Below are positions 56,701 to 64,000 of a stretch of DNA of 64,000 nt, in pieces. Both the position numbers and the translations under genes were made by a program. Origin of the DNA: Candidatus Altimarinota bacterium. GTDB lineage: Bacteria; Patescibacteriota; Gracilibacteria; BD1-5; UBA6164. The DNA lies in the NCBI GenBank assembly GCA_019454605.1, contig JACFNZ010000001.1:238670-302669 (forward strand). Reading direction: 5' to 3'. Below the pieces are notes generated by a model. The model saw nothing but the letters and a program-made list of their open reading frames with translations, was not told the origin of the DNA and searched no databases. Each line of letters starts with the position of its first letter. The stretch's first letter is position 1.

Positions 56701-59700
56701 ATTTTAATCTAAATGCTTTGTATCAATCATAAACTTTAAATATTTCTTTATTTTTACCATTTTCAAAAGTAACAGAGTTTCAATTAATTTCAGCTTCTAC
56801 AGTGTATAAATCTCATATAGTAGGGTTTTTATATTTATCATACATTGCAAAGACATTTGTTGTTACAACTCATCATCTTTCAATTAAATTAGTTGATAAT
56901 GAAACATCTATATCATTTGCAATATCTGGAGTTATTGTAATAAATTTATTAACTACAAAATTTGTTTTATCTTTTATCTCTATTTTATAAACTCATGCAT
57001 CTTTTATACTTCAAATTGGGAAAATACTATTTATAGAGTTTATAGACAATGTATCTATAATTTTTTTGTTTTCATCATTAAAAATATTTACTTTCAATGG
57101 ATATTTTATAGGAATTTTATTTCAATTTTTATCTGTATTTGATAGTGTAATTAATAGTTTTTCTGTTGAATTAGATAAAGAATTTAAAGAGTCTAATTTA
57201 TCTTTTTGAAGCGAAAAATAACTTTCATCCATCATAAAAATATTTTGACTAGCAGAAACTTTAACATCATTTGATGATTCAATTTCAAGCTTATTTAAAC
57301 TATTATTAAATAATTTATAATTAGTTACAAAAAATAGATCTCATCTTATTTCAAAACTTATTTCTTCTTCTTTTGTTGAAATAATTTTATTATTTGATGA
57401 TTTTAAAGTTAAAGTTGCTTTAATTTTAATATTTGCTTCTTTTGTTTTTGAAGAAAAATTAAATTTAAATAGTCACTTATTCATTTTTGATGTTATATCA
57501 GAAAATCATAAATATTTTTTAGCTTCTTCCCTTGACTTTTCATCTTTTTTTGCTTCATTTTTTAAGTCAAAAATAACTTGTTTATTATTTGAGTTAAATT
57601 CTTTTTTTGAATCTAGCGGAATTTCAAGTTTTGAAAGTTCAAATTTTATACTTGAATAATTATCACTATTAATAATATCTCAAGATCAATTTGTAATTTT
57701 TGCTTCTAAAAATCAAGTTTTATTAAATGGATATTTTGTAGAATCAGAACTAAATAATAATTTTCAATTTTTTATTTCATTTTCAAGTAAATCTGGAATT
57801 CAGTTTTTATTTAAATCTGTTGTATTTATTGGATTATCTCAAGAATTATTTCATCAACAAACAGTGCAAACTCAAAGTTCTGATTCAAGCATTTCTTTAT
57901 AAAAATCCATTGACGATACTCAACAATTTCACTCACTAATTTTTATTTTTGGAGGTAACATATCTTTTAACCAACACATAACTGCTGGGATCCATTGCCA
58001 AATAGGGACTCATTCAGGTGGGGCACATTTAAACAAAGGTCAATCATTACCTTGATCTTTTATGCTTAATAAATAATTATTTAAATCTTGATTTGCTTTA
58101 AATATATCTAAATAAGGATTTTCTCACTTATCTTCTGGGTCCATTTTAATATACATATTTTTAGGATCTCAAGGAGCTCATAAATATGATATTTCATATT
58201 GTTTTTTATTTTTAGGTAAATAAAAACTATCTCATCTCAAACTTTGATCAGATAAATAATTATCAAACACAAATGCATATTTTGCAGATACTGATGATAA
58301 ATTATTCCAAGCTAAAGATAAAGCAAGTGTATCAATATAACTTAAAGTTATTTTATCTCACATTAAGTTAAGCTCTTTAGAAGGTTTCTTTAATAATTCT
58401 TTATATAAATCTACTGATGCTGTAGGATAATTTCAAGTTTTTAGTAAATTATAGATTTGTAAATCAACTCAAGTTAATTTAGAAGGATTTTTCTCAGTTA
58501 TTAAGTTATTAATTTCAAGCGATTTTAAATCAAGACTTTCTTTTAGGGTGTTTTTTATATTTTCTAAATTTAATTTAGATGATGTTTGAGTATTTTTTAG
58601 TCTAAATAAATAAGGATAATTTATTTTTGCATAAGTATCATCTGCAGCTATAAAGTCAATATATCTATCTTTATCTATAGGAAGGTTTGGAGATAGCATA
58701 TATTTTGTTTGATTATAAATATCATCTATAGTTGGATATTTATGTTCAATATAAGATGATATTTTTTTAAAGTCATATATATAACTTCAAGAAGCTCATC
58801 ATTCACCACATATTGGAGTTTTACTTTTTACAACCTGTCAATTTAATTTTAATATTATTTCATCACAACCTGTTTGTCAAGGAGAAGTTAAATTTGTATA
58901 TAATTCTTGAAAATTAGAATTTAGGGAATATTTAATATTTTTAGTACTACAATTCCAGTTTATAGCTGGATTTCAATTTATAGGTACACTATATTGTCGT
59001 TCTCCATCCCAAAAAGTTTGTAATCAATTTTGTGAACCTCATCATTTTTTTGTTAAAATTAAATTATTTAAATAACATAGATTTGGATTTGGAGTTTTTG
59101 TAGCATCATCTACTTTAAGTCATCATAATATATCAAATAATGGAGTAATGGCATTTGAAGTATCTTTAAATTTTAGTTTATAAATATTTAAATTTGAATT
59201 TTGATTTGTAGTATTTGTAGCATTTGTAGTATCATAAACTACATCTAAATTTACTGGTGAATTTCATCACCAATATCATATAGTCTCTCGTTTTTTACAT
59301 AAATTTATATCTGGTTCTATATTATTTATATTAAATGCTCTATTAGCTTCAATTAATTGTCAAGAATTAGCAGTAGATCATCTATAAAAACTACAATCTA
59401 ATGCATTATTTATATCTCTAGCTTGTTTTCAATATAAAAAATTTGTATAAATATCTTTATTAATATCAAATTCATTTGGAATTGCAATATTTCTTGAAAA
59501 TCATTTTTTTACTACATCGTCTATAACTTTTTCTAAGTCTGTATTTACATTTTTTATAGATTTTTCAGATAATTTATCTAAATTTGAAATAAGAGTTGGT
59601 ATTAAATCTACATTTACAACTGATGATCAAGAATTGTATCTTCAAGCATTGTGAACATTTTTTCTCATTTCTCATAATGAATCTGCATTAAATATTTCTA

Positions 59701-60691
59701 AAAATTGTTTTGTTGTGCTTTTTATAATATGTCTTAATTGCACATCTGGGATATTTAGTGTTGTTGGTCGTCAAATTAAAGATCAAATATTAGCTTGATC
59801 TCATAGTATACTTTTAACATCTCAAATAAAATCTCATTGAGCATTTGTATAATCTTTTTTTAATTTTTCTGTTAATTCTTTAGAAAATCTATTATAAGTT
59901 AAATCCTCTAAATTATTTAAATAATTTTCATATGCTTTATAGTCAACTAATTTTAAGGCTTTTGATTCTCTAATTTGATCATAATAAAATACATATGGTT
60001 CATAACTATTTAATAAGTCTTCATCTTGTTTTCAATTTGTAATTCATTTATTATTTTGAAATAATCAAGTTCAATTATAATAATCATTGTTTTTTGAGAA
60101 ATAATCATTAATTTCTTTTATATCTTCTTCTTCATCTCAAGAATTTGGAGATATAAATCAATGCCATATTTCTGCTTTTGGAGTTTTATAAACATCTTTA
60201 TTTATTATATAAGACTTTTGTTCCTCATCATAAATATATAATTTATCTTCAAAATCAACATAAGGAAATATAGTTTTTTCTAAAGAACCTCAATTATTAA
60301 CAACTGGTAAAGCTAGGTCTCAAATAAATATACTTCAAATAAGTTTTGAATTTCAAGAAAGTCATAAAAGTCAATTATATCATTCAAAATATAGTTTTTC
60401 ATTTATAGATGAAATATTAAAAGGATGAGTGTTTTTAGGAACAGGAATAATAATAGTTTTTGTATTTTCTAAAGTTTTTTGTATGTTTTTTGCATAAGTT
60501 TCAACACTATTTTTTATACTTGGGTAAATTTCTTCTTCTACTATCAAAGAAACTAAATTGTATTTAGTTTCATCTGCAGCAAATAAATTATTTACAAGTG
60601 AAAAAAAGGAGTTTTGTATAGTAAAAGAAAATAAAATAGAAAAAATAAGTAAATAAGAAACAAATTTTTGAAATCTAGTGTAATTTAACAT
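47756..60691 (-). CDS. Giant secreted surface protein (4311 aa)
   Basis: One uninterrupted frame of 4312 codons from ATG 60691 to TAA 47756-47758, checked for in-frame TAA/TAG at several places. Signal peptide at residues 1-39 (SYLLIFSILFSFTIQ...LFAADE). Further parts: Tyr/Asn-rich N-terminal region; two thrombospondin-3-like Ca sites DLNKNGIPD (about residues 960 and 2475); a series of Ig-like beta domains at about 1050-1750; FG-GAP/VCBS-type repeats GDFFGDGYEDIVVLN and GFDMDLDGKMDLVIL (about 2010-2060) and SDFDKDGDEDLVYMM (about 3600); a Cys/Gly/Pro-rich block near 2560-2700; coiled coils near 2850-3000 and 3330-3450; a Pro-rich LPxLP stretch near 3150-3200. No TM anchor is evident at the C-terminus. 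Probably an adhesin or host-attachment protein; function is inferred from architecture only. Confidence 0.8.
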
Positions 60692-60721
60692 ATTAGAACA
60701 ATTTAAAAATATTTTTATAGT

Positions 60722-60749
60722 ATTTTAACACATTTTTTGTTTTTTTCAA
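60722..60749 (-). promoter_or_regulatory. Promoter of the giant-protein gene
   Basis: Read on minus: TTGAAA (60744-60749), 16-bp spacer, TAAAAT (60722-60727), 30 bases upstream of ATG 60691. The same TTGAAA/TAAAAT consensus is seen at other promoters of the window. Confidence 0.5.
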
Positions 60750-60771
60750 AAAATAATTTTTAGTTAATTAA

Positions 60772-60805
60772 AAAAGAGAGAAAATAAAATTATTTTCTCT
60801 CTTTT
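60772..60805 (-). terminator. Terminator after the MshEN-like gene
   Basis: 15-bp stem AAAAGAGAGAAAATA (60772-60786) / TATTTTCTCTCTTTT (60791-60805), with T-rich sequence after it on minus. Its upper arm includes the stop codon of the gene at 60804. Confidence 0.85.
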
Positions 60806-61400
60806 AATAGTCTTCTAATTTAAAATCTATATTATTAATATCCCAAATTTTACCAGAATATTTGTTATATATTTCCTTAGAAATCATTTTTGTTTCTAAA
60901 AGTATGTCTAGTAATTTTTTATCTTTATATATTGGATTATTTTTTTGGTCTTCTAAAACTAAATTTAAAGATTCTTTAGTTAATATTTTATCTCTAACAA
61001 GCTGTTCTCAAACCCTTAATTTTCTATTGGTATTTTCTAAAAATTCTAAAAATTTTTCTTGTGTTATAAATCATAAGTCAACAGCAATTTCTCAAAATCA
61101 TTTATCAATTTTTTTGTTTTTATTAACAATATCTATATTTCTAATTTGCCTATATTGATCTAAATTAATATACTCTAACAATAAGAGTGTTTCTCAAATC
61201 ATCAATTTAATTCAGTGTTTTACTAAAAAATTAAATAATACTTTTCTATTTTCAATTTTTCAATTCCTAACAAGAATTTCTCAAATACGGAGCTTAATTC
61301 AAACTCTTTCAAATTCAACTTGAGAATTTAATGCATTTTCTAATGATTCTTGATCTATAAATCACTCTTCAATTAATAATTTTCAAATATTTTTCTTCAT
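60804..61400 (-). CDS. MshEN/GspE-N-domain-like protein
   Basis: A 198-aa protein from ATG 61400. It has repeated blocks of the type (K)xGxxLxxxGxIxxExLxxAL: KKNIGKLLIEEGFIDQESLENAL (residues 2-24), RIGEILVRNGKIENRKVLFNFL, IDKGFGEIAVDLGFITQEKFLEFL and RVGEQLVRDKILTKESLNLVL. This is the MshEN fold found at the N-terminus of type II secretion/type IV pilus ATPases, where it can bind c-di-GMP; here it stands alone with no ATPase. The key glycines are TGA. It may regulate pilus or secretion machinery. Monocistronic between two terminators. Confidence 0.6.
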
Positions 61401-61508
61401 AAAATATTAATTATAATTATATTATTTTTATTTAATATAATATTATCATAATATAACTATTATTGCAAATTTTACAATAAATACTAATATTTTTAATTTT
61501 TAAGTAAT

Positions 61509-61542
61509 AAAAAATGACTTCTATTACTAGAAATCATTTTTT
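61509..61542 (-). terminator. Terminator after the Ser/Gly-linker protein gene
   Basis: AAAAAATGACTTCTA (61509-61523) / TAGAAATCATTTTTT (61528-61542), one mismatch, 16 bases beyond the stop at 61558. Confidence 0.7.
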
Positions 61543-61557
61543 AATTTAAGGTTTTTA

Positions 61558-63246
61558 TTAATAAGTAAATGATGAACTACCTCTAGGTCCTATATTTCAA
61601 TTATTACCAATTGCTACATATCAAGTATATACTCATCTTGGAGCTCAATCAGTACTAAATCATGAAAGTGCAAACCCATAACTTGTTTGAACCCATCCAG
61701 GAGCAGGCATTTTTACCCAATTACCTCTATTTGAACATTTACTACTTCATGGTATATCCATACAAGTCCAAGTATTTGAAGGATTATCTGTATATACTGA
61801 TCAAACTAGAGAGTTTCAAGATATCATCAATGAAATAGTAGGAGTATTAGATGTAGTACTTCATCAATTATTTACATTATCTCGTGGAACAACATTGAAA
61901 CTATATCTTCTAACTTGAGTATCTTTTACAACTCAATTTTGTCATACTGATAGATATGCTGTATATTTTCAAGTAGGATAATTAGAAGTTATTTTGAAAT
62001 TTGATAATGTAAATGTATTTCAATTTAATACCCAGTCTGAATTTTTTATAAGTTGAGTATAATTAGATCAATTAGAACAACTGTTAGGTGTATTAGGAGT
62101 TTCCATACAAACATAATAACTATCATTATATCAAGCTGTTGTTATAGTTCACTTTAAATTATCTCAAACTTTAAATTGTTGACTTGAAAATCTAATATCT
62201 CATTGACTTACACAACGTTTTCAGTTCCATAAATTTCACATATCACAATACCAAGTACAACTTTTCCAAACTTCTGAAACTTGATCAGCATCTGATAAAG
62301 AGTATTTACTTTTCCATACAGTATTTTTACCAGGCACATCTTGATATCAAACATAATGTATAGATCAAACTTCTGCATATGTAGGAACTGATCATGTACA
62401 TCAATATCTTTCATTCATTTTATCTTGAGGTTCCCAAGATCAAGAAGGATAAGTTTGTAATGCCTCTCTATCTGCTTGAGATAATCAAGTTGATCATCAT
62501 CAGCTTGAACTAGAAGAGCTACTGCTAGATGATGGGGGATTTACACTTGATCATCATCAGCTTGAGCTAGAAGAGCTACTACTAGATGATGGAGGATTTA
62601 CACTTGATCATCATCAGCTTGAACTAGAAGAATTACTACTAGATGATGGAGGATTTGTGTTTTGTGTATTTCATCAACAATTTCATAATAATTCACAAAA
62701 GAAATTATCTATATCTTTGTTATTTTCAACTTCTGTTTGAATCTTTAATATTCAAGTGTTTAAATATTCAAGCATTTGAGATATAGTATTGTTTGATTTA
62801 TATTTTACACCCAAAGTTTCAATTTGTTTTTTAACTTGAGTTAATAATGCTTTATATTTAGTATCATCATTAATTTCTTTTCTAATTGATACAACCTTAT
62901 CTAAAAAAACATCTAATTTATCTTGATTTGGGACAGTTTTTATAGAATTATTAATAGTTGTAGAAGTTCAAGTTATGCTTACACTACATAAAGAAGATGA
63001 CGAACATATAAAATAATTATATTTATTTTGATTCAAGAAACAATCACTTCTTTTATAGCTAGTAAACTCTTGATTATATTTTTCTTTTACCTGATTACAT
63101 TCTTGTAATGATGTATAATTATCAGATAATATATTTCAGTCTTTTGTTTGTTTATCAAGTTCAGTTTGTGTTATACTTGATGCTAGTACATTAGTTGTTC
63201 AAACAATTAAGATTAATTGAGCAGCTAATAACAATATTTTTTTCAT
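61558..63246 (-). CDS. Secreted protein with Ser/Gly linker repeats and Ig-like C-terminal half
   Basis: A 562-aa protein from ATG 63246. Signal peptide at residues 1-24 (KKILLLAAQLILIVGTTNVLAS). The N-terminal domain (25-190) is helical with several cysteines (ECNQVKEKY, SDCFLNQNKYNYFICSSSSLC). Residues about 196-252 are three tandem 19-residue units NPPSSSS...GGGSS. The C-terminal domain (about 260-562) is rich in Trp/Tyr/Cys, with EPQDKMNERYGCTGSVPTYAEV and repeated beta-strand blocks ending SFTY. All linker Gly triplets are TGA-TGA-TGA. It is likely a cell-surface protein whose flexible linker separates an anchor or assembly domain from a binding domain. Neighbours are other exported proteins. 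Confidence 0.7.
62490..62659. repeat. Three tandem 57-bp repeats (Ser/Gly linker)
   Basis: Units at 62490-62546, 62547-62603 and 62604-62659, about 90-95% identical, beginning TTGATCATCATCAGCTTGA. Each encodes 19 residues (V-N-P-P, ten Ser, three Gly as TGA, two Ser) of the secreted protein. The unit length is a multiple of 3, so copy number can vary without frameshift. Confidence 0.9.
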
Positions 63247-63398
63247 AATATATAAGTAAATAAATAAATTTTATAAAAAATATTTTAATTGTTGTTTTAT
63301 CATAAAAATAAAATTATATAATAAATAATTAGCTATCACAGTCTATAGTATTTTTATTAACTTGTCAAATTTTTTTATAATATAAAAAAATTTATTAG

Positions 63399-64000
63399 CT
63401 AAATATCTTTTTTACAGTAATAATAAGCCTTTTTATCATATGATACATTTGGAGTTGGGGGATTTGAAGAATGGAAACTTGAAAATATTGTATTTAATGA
63501 TGCACCACCACAATCTTCTGTAAGATTTACTCCTGGAGGATATGTTGATGGGTAACAGCTTCTAGATGCAACTTCAGTCCTATAGTTTACTTGGTTTGCA
63601 GCAAATACACTCCATAAAGGATATGATGTATTACCTGGAGGAGCTCACATAAATTTAGTTCAGAAATTATTTAAACAATCATAATAAGCATTATTAAAAA
63701 AATTTTTTCACCTAAGTCATGAATAACAACTAGTTCAATATAGAGTCATTCAAGAAGGACAATTAGCAGTACAACTAGGACTAGAATAATTTCAATTAAA
63801 TGTATATCAACCACTATTACAGCTTCAAGCATTGTTAGTTGTTGAATCTAAACTTAATACTCATGCATTACATGAATATGTAAACTTAGCTGATGTAACT
63901 CAAGCAGATGGACTTGCTCAAAATGCTCTATTTGAACTTGTTATTGTAACCAAACTTCAATGTGATAAACTTTGTGATCATAAAGTATATGTCAATCAAG
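63399..64000 (-). CDS. Cys-rich secreted protein, C-terminal part (runs off the right edge)
   Basis: About 200 C-terminal residues of an open frame that continues beyond 64000; stop TAG at 63399-63401. There are about a dozen cysteines in a PSCTANCPSGMTLYGTSCYSG / NAGSCNSGYTFNGNYSS arrangement, with many Tyr, Asn and Ser and Pro-rich APPGNTSYPLW and YPPGVNLTEDCGG. This composition resembles disulfide-stabilised extracellular domains, and TANCPSGMTLYGTSC is like a short EGF/lectin-type Cys pattern, but no family is assigned. It is the third exported protein in a row on the minus strand. Confidence 0.6.

Noticed and set aside
62490..62659. Tandem repeats as a CRISPR array
   Set aside because: The units are contiguous without spacers and encode an in-frame Ser/Gly linker.
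1..64000. Further tRNA or rRNA genes
   Set aside because: Apart from tRNA-Arg(CCU) no other TTCRANNC T-loop with matching acceptor stem was noticed, and no rRNA-like GC-richer block exists.

Overview
This window is a piece of a very AT-rich bacterial genome that reads UGA as glycine (translation table 25), as described for Gracilibacteria (BD1-5) and Absconditabacteria (SR1) in the Patescibacteria/CPR. Under the standard code every housekeeping gene here breaks at TGA. With TGA = Gly they close up to full length, and TGA falls on invariant glycines: the NGPGSF motif of TsaB, the GGSSGGSAA signature of GatA, the G-domain glycines of EF-G and the FGTPEFA start of Fmt. TAA and TAG are the only stops used. 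All coordinates below assume this code. The sequence alone does not decide between the two lineages.

Layout. 1-4526: chromosomal housekeeping (mfd 5' part and a YjdM/PhnA-like gene on minus; tsaB, a PH-domain membrane protein, gatA and a membrane-anchored HTH protein on plus), ending at tRNA-Arg(CCU), 4540-4613. 4605-27293: a 22.7-kb integrative element inserted in the 3' end of that tRNA and bounded by a 12-bp direct repeat. Its left arm carries two large serine recombinases and three small unknown genes on minus. Its middle carries an unknown gene, a strongly structured non-coding segment, a block of secreted/lipoprotein genes and five small genes, three of them preceded by a repeated promoter-like sequence. 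Its right arm is a four-gene restriction/defence-like operon: a PLD-SNF2 helicase, two large N6-adenine methyltransferases and a PD-(D/E)XK-like protein. 27294-38416: chromosome again, with a YdeI-like gene and a membrane protein on minus, then a tight plus operon glyA - deaminase - polyprenyl-P glycosyl-1-P transferase - pseudopilin - fmt - ABC-2 permease - prmC - unknown, followed by fusA. 38541-64000: cell-surface and nucleotide genes: a 1607-aa PKD/membrane protein with a repeated PDWL tail, nrdB and nrdA, a 400-bp structured gap, a 4311-aa secreted giant protein, a MshEN-like protein, a Ser/Gly-linker secreted protein and the end of a Cys-rich secreted protein.

The most striking observation is at the element ends. 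The recombinase next to attL has no in-frame stop before the attachment core: its frame runs through the core and antisense through the tRNA. The missing 3' end of the gene, 47 codons in the same frame plus a stop and a terminator, lies at the other end of the element beside attR. Circularisation would join them into a 539-codon gene, so integration and excision swap the recombinase C-terminus. The defence-like operon immediately next to attR is the second main item: the combination of PLD-fused SNF2 helicase, two different Eco57I/PglX-type methyltransferases and a small nuclease-like protein does not match a named system that I can identify from sequence alone.

The surface genes (giant secreted protein, PKD protein, Ser/Gly-linker protein, pseudopilin) suit an epibiotic or host-attached lifestyle, which is known for cultured Absconditabacteria; for this organism that is inference.
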